DNA of 64,000 nt from Paracoccus jeotgali (GTDB lineage: Bacteria; Pseudomonadota; Alphaproteobacteria; Rhodobacterales; Rhodobacteraceae). Below the pieces are notes generated by a model, which saw only the letters and a program-made list of their open reading frames with translations, did no database searches and had not been told where the DNA came from. Location of the stretch: the NCBI RefSeq assembly GCF_002865605.1, contig NZ_CP025583.1, positions 1,096,501 through 1,160,500 on the forward strand, written 5' to 3'. Numbering within the stretch: position 1 is the first letter of the stretch; each line of letters begins with the position of its first letter. The position numbers and the translations under genes are program-made. Shown here one piece after another: positions 1 to 7,671 of this stretch.

Positions 1-2
1 GG

Positions 3-21
3 AAAGCCCCGCCGAGGGGGC
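3..21 (-). terminator. Weak hairpin terminator after the glutaredoxin gene
   Basis: On the minus strand a GC-only stem (GCCCC pairing with GGGGC, six-base loop) is followed by TTT. It lies about 40 nt past the stop of the glutaredoxin gene. The U-tract is short, so termination by this hairpin alone is uncertain. Confidence 0.35.
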
Positions 22-62
22 CGGGCCGGATAGGCTGGACGAGCAGCGAAAACGCTGACAGA

Positions 63-425
63 TCAGGCGTTTGCTTCGCGGATCTTCTCGGACGCTTCCT
101 TGTTGTAGGCGATGCCGGCCTTGTCGAACAGCTGGTCCAGCTCGCCCGACAGCGTCATCTCGGTCACGATGTCGCAGCCGCCGATGAACTCACCTGCGAC
201 ATAAAGCTGCGGGATCGTCGGCCAGTCCGAAAACTCCTTGATTCCTTGACGGATATTCTCATCCGACAGCACGTTCACGTCGCGGTATTCGACGCCCATA
301 TAGTTCAGCACCCCGGCCACGCGGCTGGAGAAACCGCATTGCGGCATGTCCTTGGTGCCTTTCATGAACAGGACGACCTTGTTGTCGTCCAGGGTCTGCT
401 GGATCTGCGCGCGGGCTTCGGTCAT
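63..425 (-). CDS. grxD: Monothiol glutaredoxin, Grx4/GrxD family
   Basis: Class II CGFS glutaredoxin that binds a bridging, glutathione-ligated [2Fe-2S] cluster and passes it on in the cytoplasm, usually together with BolA. The 120-residue protein has the usual single-domain length. Visible motifs are K22, the active-site C30-GFS, the cis-proline loop W68-PTIP, and G82-GCD, which are the glutathione and cluster contacts of the family. A GAGGA Shine-Dalgarno sits before the ATG. The gene follows bolA by 10 nt on the same strand, so the two are very likely co-transcribed and work as a Grx-BolA complex in Fe-S or iron signalling. Confidence 0.95.
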   Translation of the reverse strand: MTEARAQIQQTLDDNKVVLFMKGTKDMPQCGFSSRVAGVLNYMGVEYRDVNVLSDENIRQGIKEFSDWPTIPQLYVAGEFIGGCDIVTEMTLSGELDQLFDKAGIAYNKEASEKIREANA

Positions 426-435
426 GTGGCTGTCC

Positions 436-678
436 TCAATCGGGGGCTTTGGTGGTCAGGGCGAGAGCGTGCAACTGGCCGGCAGGGCCGTCCATCTTGC
501 CGTCGAGCGCGGCATAGACGGCGCGTTGCTGCTGAACGCGGTTCTGACCGCGAAAGGATTCGTCGATCACTTCGGCGGCAAAATGGTTTCCGTCGCCGGC
601 GAGATCGGTGATGGTGATCTGCGCATCGGGAAAACGCGCGCGGATCAGCGCTTCGATGTCTTTGGCTTCCATGGCCAT
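436..678 (-). CDS. bolA: BolA family protein
   Basis: Small BolA/IbaG-type protein (80 residues), partner of the CGFS glutaredoxin encoded directly downstream. The [20 protein letters not shown] stretch is the family core with its Fx(G/Q)xxRVxxHR-like helix. The chosen ATG (MAMEAKD) has an AAGGA Shine-Dalgarno about 8 nt upstream; an ATG two codons later is also possible, and an in-frame upstream ATG at 705 has no good site and adds residues unlike the family. The role is inferred from pairing: assembly of [2Fe-2S]-bridged heterodimers used in iron-sulfur cluster delivery. Confidence 0.9.
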   Translation of the reverse strand: MAMEAKDIEALIRARFPDAQITITDLAGDGNHFAAEVIDESFRGQNRVQQQRAVYAALDGKMDGPAGQLHALALTTKAPD

Positions 679-884
679 GCTGCATTCCTTCACTTTCCAG
701 AACATCTAGGCCACGCCCTGCTGCACTGCAAGGGGTGGGGCCGGGCCGGGGGTCGCGCAGCTTGGCAAAACAGCGCGCCTGACGGGGCGACGTGTCGCTG
801 CTTCGGGTTCACGCACACGCCAGTTGCAGGACCGGGCTTCACTGCCTAGACTTGCCCGCAGCCAACCCCTGATCCGCAGCAGCC

Positions 885-1214
885 ATGCCCCGCCTGTTTC
901 TCTCTCTGATCTTCGTCGCCGCGGTCATTCTGATCGGCGCCGTCCCGCGTGGGGTCATGGCGCATGGGACCGGGGACGTCATGCCCTGCCATCAGGCGAT
1001 GCAAGCGACCAGCACCGTCGATCACTGCGATGTGGAAACGGGCGCGCCGTCCGGCGCTTGCGGCGTGATCTGCATCGGATCGGTGGCGGATTGGCCGCAG
1101 CCTGCAATCTCCTTGCCGGTGCGGCTGCACCATGTGCTGCCGCGGCGTGCGGTCCCGCTGGTCCTGCGCGGGCGGCAGACCGACCCGGACGACCGTCCGC
1201 CGAAATCCATCTGA
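885..1214 (+). CDS. Small secreted Cys/His-containing protein, unknown function
   Basis: I do not recognise a family. The 109-residue product starts with a clear signal peptide (hydrophobic core FLSLIFVAAVILIGAV, probable cleavage after VMA), so the mature protein would be periplasmic. The mature N-terminal half has MPCHQ, DHC, GACGVIC: four cysteines and several histidines in 40 residues, a pattern seen in small metal-handling proteins. The rest is basic and proline-rich. No strong Shine-Dalgarno is visible before the ATG. It lies 279 nt upstream of the cytochrome c/complex-I-like operon and may belong to that system. It could still be a chance frame, hence moderate confidence. Confidence 0.5.
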   Translation: MPRLFLSLIFVAAVILIGAVPRGVMAHGTGDVMPCHQAMQATSTVDHCDVETGAPSGACGVICIGSVADWPQPAISLPVRLHHVLPRRAVPLVLRGRQTDPDDRPPKSI

Positions 1215-1493
1215 GCATCCGACCAGCCGGGCCTCGGCCCACCTAGCGATGTGCCCCTGACGGGGTGTGATGGATATCTGCGATGACATGTGACCTGACA
1301 CGACGCGGCCCTCGGCCCGCGTTTGCAGCGAGGCCCGCCGCGTATGAGCGGCCGCGTCGCGACCACATGCCGCAGCTTTCCTCACAGCCGATCCTGTCGA
1401 CCACATCCCCCTGAGACAGCCGCCATCTAAAGCGGTGGCGATCCTTCCCGGCGCGGCCGCCCCTAACGCCGCGCACCTTACGGAGCTTAAAGA

Positions 1494-1931
1494 ATGAACA
1501 AATACCTGATCGGCACCCTCGCCGTTGCCGCCGTTGCGGTCGCGGGCTGGTATGGCGCGCAATCGCTGACCGCCGACGACCCCACGCCCGGCCCCGTGGC
1601 CGAGGGCGCGCCGATGGTCGAGGTCGCCGTCCCGGCCCAGCTTTCGGCGCAGGCCAAGCAGGGCGAGGGCTATTTCAACGTCGCCTGCGCCTCGTGCCAC
1701 GGCGCCGATGCCGCCGGCCAGGACGGCATCGCCCCGCCGCTGGTGCACCGCATCTACGAGCCCTCGCATCACGGCGACATGGCCTTTGTCATGGCCGCCC
1801 GCGCCGGGGTTCAAGCGCATCACTGGCCGTTCGGAAACATGCCCCCGGTCGAGCAGAACCTGACCGATGGCGAGATCGGCGCGATCATCGCCTATGTCCG
1901 CGAGTTGCAGCGGGCCAACGGGATCTTCTGA
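1494..1931 (+). CDS. Monohaem c-type cytochrome, first of a pair
   Basis: Class I cytochrome c, 145 residues, with an N-terminal hydrophobic segment (residues 4-22) that acts as a signal peptide or membrane anchor, so the haem domain is periplasmic. The haem attachment motif is C65-ASC-H69 and the likely sixth ligand is M116 in FGNMPP. A second His cluster (SHHG, QAHHW) lies between them. A GGAG site 9 nt before the ATG supports the start. It is followed after 37 nt by another monohaem cytochrome and then by a complex-I-like membrane operon; the pair presumably exchanges electrons with that complex, but this is inference from context. Confidence 0.88.
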   Translation: MNKYLIGTLAVAAVAVAGWYGAQSLTADDPTPGPVAEGAPMVEVAVPAQLSAQAKQGEGYFNVACASCHGADAAGQDGIAPPLVHRIYEPSHHGDMAFVMAARAGVQAHHWPFGNMPPVEQNLTDGEIGAIIAYVRELQRANGIF

Positions 1932-1968
1932 TGCCCGGTTATGCCGCCCCTGCGGATCGGGCGCGCGG

Positions 1969-2394
1969 ATGAGGCGCCTTGCGGTCCTTTTGGCCGTGGT
2001 CGTCGCGGGTGGCCTCTGGTGGACCCGCGGCGACAGCGCGGTGGCGCGGGGCCGGGTGCTGTATGACAGCCATTGCGCCGCCTGCCACGGTGAGCGCCTG
2101 CAGGGCCAGCCCGACTGGCAAAGCCCCGGCCCGGACGGGATTTATCCCGCGCCGCCGCACGACGCGAGCGGGCATACATGGCATCATTCCGACGCCGAGC
2201 TGGACGCCTATATCGCGCTTGGCGGTGCGGCAGCGCTGGCGCGGGACGGGGTCCGCTTCGACAGCGGCATGCCGGGTTTCGGCGATGTGCTGAGCGCGGA
2301 TCAGATCGACGATATCCTCGCCTATATCAAATCCCACTGGCCCGCCCGCGAGCGCCGCTTTCAGGCCGAACGCAGCGGCAGGACCGATGGCTGA
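1969..2394 (+). CDS. Monohaem c-type cytochrome, second of a pair
   Basis: 141-residue c-type cytochrome with an N-terminal hydrophobic anchor (residues 3-18), haem motif C36-AAC-H40 and likely axial M101 in SGMPGFGD; the end SADQIDDILAYIKSHWP is the usual C-terminal helix of class I cytochromes. I start it at the ATG giving MRRLAVLL, because the 34 upstream in-frame residues overlap the preceding cytochrome gene and lack a signal sequence. It sits between the first cytochrome and nuoA on the same strand. The two cytochromes differ in sequence, so they are not a recent duplication. Confidence 0.85.
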   Translation: MRRLAVLLAVVVAGGLWWTRGDSAVARGRVLYDSHCAACHGERLQGQPDWQSPGPDGIYPAPPHDASGHTWHHSDAELDAYIALGGAAALARDGVRFDSGMPGFGDVLSADQIDDILAYIKSHWPARERRFQAERSGRTDG

Positions 2395-2513
2395 GCGCCT
2401 TGCCAACCCCACCCGCCGCGCCGGCGGGAACCCTGCGCCGCCTCGCGGGCGTTGGGTCCGTGTCGCGGCGACCCCTGTGGCGCGGCGCCTGGGCCTGCTG
2501 GAGGGGCATCGCC

Positions 2514-2852
2514 ATGACCCTGATCCTGATCATCTCGACGGCGCTGGCGGTCTCGGTCGGTCTGTCCTTCCTGCTGCTCTCCCGCAGCCAGCCAACCACC
2601 GCACCGCAAGCCGCGCCGTTTCTGGGCGGCGGCACGCCCGACACCCACGCCTGGCAGCGGTACCACTTTCGCGCCTACACCATGACGCTGGTCTTCATCG
2701 CCTTCGAGATGGAGATGATGTTCATGTATCCTTGGGCCGTGGTCTTCGTGACGGAGGGGCTGGTCGCGCTGGTCGAGATGGGAATGTTCCTTGCCATCCT
2801 GTCGGTCGGCATCCTCTACGGCTGGCGCGAGGGGGTGTTCCGGTGGCAATGA
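2514..2852 (+). CDS. nuoA: Complex-I-like membrane subunit NuoA
   Basis: 112-residue homologue of NuoA/ND3. Three hydrophobic segments are visible: residues 3-22, then TMTLVFIAFEMEMMFMYPWAV after the charged loop, and the last stretch LVEMGMFLAILSVGILYGW. The family signature F(D/E)xExxFxYPWA is present as FEMEMMFMYPWA. The stop overlaps the next start (ATGA), the first of a chain of such overlaps through nuoL, so translation is coupled. In complex I this subunit lines the quinone-entry region with NuoH and NuoJ. Here no NADH-module genes accompany it, so I call it complex-I-like and not part of NDH-1 proper. Confidence 0.88.
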   Translation: MTLILIISTALAVSVGLSFLLLSRSQPTTAPQAAPFLGGGTPDTHAWQRYHFRAYTMTLVFIAFEMEMMFMYPWAVVFVTEGLVALVEMGMFLAILSVGILYGWREGVFRWQ

Positions 2853-3751
2853 GCTGGCTCACCCGACTAGCCGCGCAGGCCGCCGTGCCGGTCTATCCGT
2901 GCATCGGGCCGGGGCTGCTGGCCGCGGTCGAGTGGCTGTTTCTCTCGCCCCATCTGCGCCGGACCGCGACGCCCCGCGCCGCTGCGATCCTGCTGGTCGC
3001 GGGCCAGATCCCGCCCCGGGCGCAAGCGGGGCTGGACCGCCTCCACGACCAATTGCCGCACCCCCGCGCCAGCCTGACATGGGACGGCGCGGGCGATTCG
3101 ACGCCGGACCTGCGCCGCCTGTGGCGCGAGTTGCTGGCGGGGCGCGGCGATCAGCCGGACCGGCTGCCCGACACGCCGCCAAACGAATGGCGCGGCAAGG
3201 GCGATCACGGGCAGGGCGGCAAGGGCATGATGGGCGGCGTCCCCTATGGCCGGCCCATGGCCATGACGGCCAAGGATCTGCGCGACGGGCTGGAGCTTGA
3301 CGCCTATACCGCCCGCTTCGGCCCCTTCGCGCCGATGCTGCCGCCGGGGCTGGAGGTCGAGATCACGCTGCAAGGCGATGTGATCACAAAGCTGACGCCC
3401 TGCGCGCCGCCGTTTGACCAAGGCCTCGACGCCTCGACCCCAAGCGCCTGCGCCGCACGGCTGCTGCACCTGCTGGGCTTGCCGCTCGACGCGCGGCGGG
3501 TGCGGACTGGCAAGCGCCCCATGGGGCTGGCGAGGCTGCGTGCCCTGCCGCCGGGGCTGGGAGAGGTCGCGCCGGACAACGATGCGCGCGCGCGGCTAAC
3601 GGCTTGGCTGGCGGGGCGGGAGGATGAGACCCACATCCCGCCGCTGCCGGACCTGCTGACCGGGCTGGAATGGCATGAGGCGATGCTGGTGCTGAACTCT
3701 TTCACCCCCGACGCGCTGCGGCGCGCCTGTCTTGAGGAGGCCGAGGCATGA
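2849..3751 (+). CDS. NuoB-NuoD remnant fusion lacking Fe-S ligands
   Basis: A 300-residue soluble protein. Residues 1-80 resemble the core of NuoB: AAAILLVAGQIPPRAQAGLD then RLHDQLPHPRASL, matching the NuoB pattern VAG-x-R-x-YDQMPEPR. Residues 110-190 resemble the start of NuoD: GQGGKGMMGGVPYGRPM, then RDGLELDAYTARFGPFAPML and LQGDVITKL. The rest is shorter and diverged. NuoB needs four cysteines for cluster N2; the NuoB-like part here has only C18. The NuoD quinone-site motif HPSTHG is replaced by FAPMLPPG. The protein therefore probably holds the connecting-arm fold without the redox site. It overlaps nuoA and nuoH by 4 nt each. Assignment rests on motif recognition by eye. Confidence 0.7.
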   Translation: MSWLTRLAAQAAVPVYPCIGPGLLAAVEWLFLSPHLRRTATPRAAAILLVAGQIPPRAQAGLDRLHDQLPHPRASLTWDGAGDSTPDLRRLWRELLAGRGDQPDRLPDTPPNEWRGKGDHGQGGKGMMGGVPYGRPMAMTAKDLRDGLELDAYTARFGPFAPMLPPGLEVEITLQGDVITKLTPCAPPFDQGLDASTPSACAARLLHLLGLPLDARRVRTGKRPMGLARLRALPPGLGEVAPDNDARARLTAWLAGREDETHIPPLPDLLTGLEWHEAMLVLNSFTPDALRRACLEEAEA

Positions 3752-4653
3752 CCGCGCTGCTGATCCTCTCGCTGCCCCTGACGCTGGCGCTGGGTGCCTG
3801 GCTCGCCGCCAGTCTCGACCGGCTCGCGCCCGCGCTGTGGGGGCTGCCCGCAGCCGGTCCGCTGACGCCGCTGCGCGAGGCGGCGGCGCTGCTGGCGCAA
3901 CAGACCATCCGCACCGAGCGGCCCGACCGACTGACCCTGCTGCTGGCCCCGGCGCTCTACCTGACGCTGGCGGCGGTGGGGCTGTCGGTCGTGCCGCTGT
4001 GGCCGGGTGTGGCGCCCATCGAAAGCCCCGTCGGCATCGTCATCTGGGGCAGTTGCGAGGCGCTGACCATCATCGCCGTCTTCCTGCATGGCTGGTCGCC
4101 GAACGCGCCCTTTCCGCTGATCGGTGCCTATCGCTATGTCGCCATCGCGCTGCCGGTCATGCTGCCCTCGATGTTCGTGCTGATCGCGGCCGCGCTGCCC
4201 GCAGGGTCGCTGTCGGTCACCGCCATCGTCGCCAGTCAGGAGCCATTGTGGAACGTGTTGCGCCAGCCGATGGGCCTGCCGCTGTTTCTGCTGGTCGGGC
4301 TGACCCTGACCCTGCGCGGGCCGTTCGATTACGCCGACGGCGCGGACATCGCCGATGGCACCTCGGCCGAGGACAGCGGCGCGGGGCGTGCGCTGTGGCA
4401 GTTCGCGCGGCTGTCGATGCTGGTCGCCTTCTCGGCCATGGCGGCGGCGGTGTTTCTGGGCGGGCCGCTGGGTCCGTGGCTGCCGGGACCGGTCTGGCTG
4501 TGGCTGAAGACGGCGGCGGTGATGGCGCTGACGGTGCTGCTGGGTCACGCGGTGGCGCGCACCAGCCCCAGCCGGATGTTGGGCCTGCTGTGGGTGGTGG
4601 CGCTGCCGCTGTCCTTCCTGCATCTGGCGATTGCGGGGGTGCTGGCGCTGTGA
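3748..4653 (+). CDS. nuoH: Complex-I-like membrane subunit NuoH
   Basis: 301-residue polytopic protein with about eight hydrophobic segments, homologous to NuoH/ND1. Conserved frame elements are HGWSPNAPFPLIGAYRYVAI (NuoH GWxSNxxxxLxGAxR) and the loop RGPFDYADGADIADGTSAED, corresponding to the RxPFDxPEAExELVxG-TEYSG loop that forms the quinone-facing acidic funnel. Several of the invariant glutamates in that loop are Asp or missing here. It is somewhat shorter than typical NuoH (about 325-345). It overlaps both neighbours by 4 nt. Role: membrane anchor between the peripheral arm and the antiporter-like subunits. Confidence 0.82.
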   Translation: MTALLILSLPLTLALGAWLAASLDRLAPALWGLPAAGPLTPLREAAALLAQQTIRTERPDRLTLLLAPALYLTLAAVGLSVVPLWPGVAPIESPVGIVIWGSCEALTIIAVFLHGWSPNAPFPLIGAYRYVAIALPVMLPSMFVLIAAALPAGSLSVTAIVASQEPLWNVLRQPMGLPLFLLVGLTLTLRGPFDYADGADIADGTSAEDSGAGRALWQFARLSMLVAFSAMAAAVFLGGPLGPWLPGPVWLWLKTAAVMALTVLLGHAVARTSPSRMLGLLWVVALPLSFLHLAIAGVLAL

Positions 4654-5384
4654 CCGATGTGCTGATCCTCGCGCTGGTTCTGCTGGCGATCTGGTCCGGC
4701 TGGCGGGTCTTTGTCACCGATTCCATGGTCCGCGCCTCGTTCTCGCTGATGCTTTCGTTCATCGCGGTGGGCGGCGTCGGCGTGCTGCTGTCGGCGCCCT
4801 ATATCGGGGTCGCGACCGTCTTCATGATGGCGGTCGAGATGATGGTCATGGCGATCTTCATGGTCGCCTTCATGATGAACCCGGCCGGGTTGAACCCGAT
4901 GCAGATGGTTCATCAGCACCGCCTGTCCATCGCGGCGGGGGTGCTGGCCTTTGTCGGGCTGTCGGCGGCGGTGCTGATGGCCGATCTGCCCGCCGATCCG
5001 GTGGCCGAGGACAAGCGCGTGGTCTTCGATCTGGGGCTGGAGCTGCTCGGCCCCTCGATGCTGATCTTCGAGACCGCCGGGGTGACGCTGCTGGCGACGA
5101 TGGTGGGCGCGGTGATCCTGTCGTCGCGGCAGGGGCGCTACGGCCCCGCAGATCAGGGCGCGCGCCCGCCGGGGCTGAGCCGGGGCGGCGAGCCGGCGGG
5201 GCGGCAGCCGACCGAGACCGGCGGCCATCATGGGCATGGCCATGGCGGGCACGACCACGGCGGCGATGACCACGGCGGGCACGACAACGGCGGCGGGCAT
5301 GACCATCACCACGGGCAGGACGACGAGCACGGCCATGACCACGGCAACGGCCATGACCACGCACAGGGAGGACATTCCGCATGA
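4650..5384 (+). CDS. nuoJ: Complex-I-like subunit NuoJ with histidine-rich tail
   Basis: NuoJ/ND6 homologue, 244 residues, started at a GTG that overlaps the nuoH stop (GTGA); no in-frame ATG lies nearby. Five hydrophobic segments occupy roughly residues 1-165, with SFSLMLSFIAVGGVGVLLSA and VFMMAVEMMVMAIFMVAFMM as the family core. From residue 193 the protein ends in a 52-residue tail with 18 His plus many Gly and Asp (HHGHGHGGHDHGG and similar), which ordinary NuoJ lacks. Such tails bind Ni, Zn, Co or Cu in other proteins. The tail ends at the 4-nt overlap with nuoK, so it is in frame and translated. Confidence 0.85.
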   Translation: MTDVLILALVLLAIWSGWRVFVTDSMVRASFSLMLSFIAVGGVGVLLSAPYIGVATVFMMAVEMMVMAIFMVAFMMNPAGLNPMQMVHQHRLSIAAGVLAFVGLSAAVLMADLPADPVAEDKRVVFDLGLELLGPSMLIFETAGVTLLATMVGAVILSSRQGRYGPADQGARPPGLSRGGEPAGRQPTETGGHHGHGHGGHDHGGDDHGGHDNGGGHDHHHGQDDEHGHDHGNGHDHAQGGHSA

Positions 5385-5686
5385 CGCTGATCATCGTGCT
5401 GATCGGCGCGGCGGGGCTGATCGGGCTGGGGCTTTACGGCGCCCTCTCGCAGCAGAGCTTCGTCATGCTGATGATGGGGCTGGAACTGATGCTGAACGGC
5501 GCGCTGCTCGCCATTATCGGCTTCTGGTCGCAGGGCCTTGCCGGCGCGCCCAAGGGGCAGCTTCTGGCGATCATCGTCATGGCCGTGATGGCGGTCGAGA
5601 TGGCGGTCGGCTTTGCCCTTGTCGTCGCCGTCTATCGCCAGCGGCAGGCCGACACGACCGAGGGCCTGGGGACGCTGAAATCATGA
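5381..5686 (+). CDS. nuoK: Complex-I-like subunit NuoK
   Basis: 101-residue NuoK/ND4L homologue with three transmembrane helices. It has the family pattern of a glutamate in each of helices 2 and 3: LMLMMGLELMLNGALLAIIG and VMAVEMAVGFALVVAVYRQR. These membrane glutamates take part in proton transfer in complex I. It overlaps nuoJ and nuoL by 4 nt. Usual length for the family. Confidence 0.92.
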   Translation: MTLIIVLIGAAGLIGLGLYGALSQQSFVMLMMGLELMLNGALLAIIGFWSQGLAGAPKGQLLAIIVMAVMAVEMAVGFALVVAVYRQRQADTTEGLGTLKS

Positions 5687-7668
5687 TCTGGACGCTGGCA
5701 ATCTGGCCGATCCTCGCCGGTCTGGCCGTCTGGTGGCAGGGCGACCGCGCCGCGCGGCAGACCGCGCTGCTGGCGGCCTTGGGGCTGGCGGTGACGCTGG
5801 CGCTGGCAATTGCGGCGGGCGAGTGGACCGGCGCGCTGGACTGGGCGCCGGGACTGACGCTGCGCGCGGGGCTGACGCCGCTGGCCCATCCGGTCGCGCT
5901 GATGGTGCCGGCAGTGGCGCTGGCGGTGATCCTGTTCGCCGCCGGGCATGAGCCGGCGCGGGGGCTGGCCCGCCTGATGGGGCTGATGCTGATCTTCACC
6001 GGCGCGATGGAGATGGTGGTCATCGCCGGCGACCTCGTCACCCTGCTGATCGGGTGGGAGATCATGGGCGCGGCCTCTTGGGCGCTGATCGGGCACAACT
6101 GGCGGCAGGCCGAGGCGATGCCCTCGGCCAATTACGCCTTCATCATGACCCGGGCGGGCGATCTGGGGCTGTTTCTGGCCCTCTTTGCCTGTTTCGCCGG
6201 GGCCGGGTCGGTGGATTATGCGGCGCTGGACCGGCTGCAGGGCTGGCCCTTGACCGCCGCCGCTTTTGGCGTGCTGGTCGCGGCGGCGGCGAAGGCGGGG
6301 CAGCTGCCCTTCTCGCCATGGCTCTTCCGCGCGATGGATGGCCCGACCTCGGTCTCGGCCTTGCTTCATTCCTCGACCATGGTCGCGGCGGGGGCCTATC
6401 TGGTCGCCCGGCTGGCCCCGCAGCTGTCCGCCGCGCCGGGGTTCTCGGCGGCGGCGATTGCCTTGGGGCTGGCGACGGCGCTGGCCGGCGGCGTCGTGGC
6501 GCTGCTGCAGATGCACGCCAAGAAGCTGCTGGCGGGGTCGACCTCGGCCCAGCTTGGGCTGATGTTCGCGGCCGCCGGGGCGGGGTTTCCGGGCGTGGCG
6601 ATCCTGCATCTGCTGGTTCACGCCGTCTTCAAGGCGCCGCTGTTCTTTGCCGCCGGCATCGCCCATGCCCGCACCGACAGCTTTGATCTGCGCCGGATGC
6701 GGCTGGGCACGGCGCTGAGCGTCACCGCCGCCCTGACCGCACTCGCCGCGCTGGCGCTGGCGGGCGTGCCGCCGCTGGGCGGGGCGTGGAGCAAGGAGGA
6801 GATCGTCGCGGCCATGGGCACGCTGTCGCCCTGGCTCGCGCTGATCGCCATGGTCGCGGGCGGGCTGTCGGCGGGTTACGCGACGCGGTTCGCTGTGCTC
6901 GCCTATGGCTCGGGCGAGCCCGAGGGCGAGGCCGGCCCGTCCCGCGCCGCGCTGGCGGCGCTGGCCGCGCTGGCGGCGGCGACGCTGGCGCTGTCGGTGC
7001 TGTGGTGGCCGCCCGCGCATGAGGCGGCGGCGCGTGCGTTGGGTATCACGTGGCCGCGCGGCAGCACGGTGGAAATCGTCGGCTCGCTTGCCTTCGTGGC
7101 GCTGGGGCTGCTGATCGGCCTGTGGCTCGCGCGCCATCCGCAAGAGCATCGCGCGGCCGACTGGCTGGGCCTGCCCTGGCTGATCGACCGCGCCGTCACC
7201 CGCCCCTCGCTGGCGCTGGCGTCGGGGCTGGCGCGCGTCGACGATGAGGTGCTGGACGCCCTGCCGCGCGGTGTGGCGACGGGCGGACGCAGGGGTGCCC
7301 GCTGTCTGGCGCAAGCCGACGACCGCATCGTGGACGGCATCACCCGCGCCGCCACCATCGGAAGCCTCGCCCTGTCGCGCGGGTTCAGCCGCGCCGACGA
7401 TCACGGCATCGACGGCATGAACCGGGGCGCCACCCGTCTGGGCTATGGCGCCGTCGCGCTGCTGGTGCGGCTGACCGACGGCGCGGCGACCCTGACCAGC
7501 CGGCTGGGCGAGGCGATCTCGGACCTGATCCCGGAGGGGACCGGCCGGCTGATGGGCATGGCCGGCAGCGATCTGCGCCGCCTGCAGACCGGGCTGTCGC
7601 ATCATTATTATGTCATCCTTGTCGCGGGCTTTGCCGCAAGCGCCGCAATCCTGATCATCGGAGCCTGA
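5683..7668 (+). CDS. nuoL: Complex-I-like antiporter subunit NuoL
   Basis: 661-residue homologue of NuoL/ND5, the distal ion-pumping subunit. The antiporter core is clear: LLIGWEIMGAASWALIGHNW, AKAGQLPFSPWLFRAMDGPT, VSALLHSSTMVAAGAYLV and MHAKKLLAGSTSAQLGLMFA, with the usual Glu, Lys and His positions. I chose the ATG overlapping the nuoK stop; the open frame upstream is the antisense-free shadow of nuoJ/nuoK. Near the C-terminus (residues 516-593) are three tandem 26-residue repeats with the core DDxxxDGxxR, before a final anchor helix YYVILVAGFAASAAILII. That is where the lateral helix of NuoL would lie. Confidence 0.9.
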   Translation: MIWTLAIWPILAGLAVWWQGDRAARQTALLAALGLAVTLALAIAAGEWTGALDWAPGLTLRAGLTPLAHPVALMVPAVALAVILFAAGHEPARGLARLMGLMLIFTGAMEMVVIAGDLVTLLIGWEIMGAASWALIGHNWRQAEAMPSANYAFIMTRAGDLGLFLALFACFAGAGSVDYAALDRLQGWPLTAAAFGVLVAAAAKAGQLPFSPWLFRAMDGPTSVSALLHSSTMVAAGAYLVARLAPQLSAAPGFSAAAIALGLATALAGGVVALLQMHAKKLLAGSTSAQLGLMFAAAGAGFPGVAILHLLVHAVFKAPLFFAAGIAHARTDSFDLRRMRLGTALSVTAALTALAALALAGVPPLGGAWSKEEIVAAMGTLSPWLALIAMVAGGLSAGYATRFAVLAYGSGEPEGEAGPSRAALAALAALAAATLALSVLWWPPAHEAAARALGITWPRGSTVEIVGSLAFVALGLLIGLWLARHPQEHRAADWLGLPWLIDRAVTRPSLALASGLARVDDEVLDALPRGVATGGRRGARCLAQADDRIVDGITRAATIGSLALSRGFSRADDHGIDGMNRGATRLGYGAVALLVRLTDGAATLTSRLGEAISDLIPEGTGRLMGMAGSDLRRLQTGLSHHYYVILVAGFAASAAILIIGA

Positions 7669-7671
7669 CCC

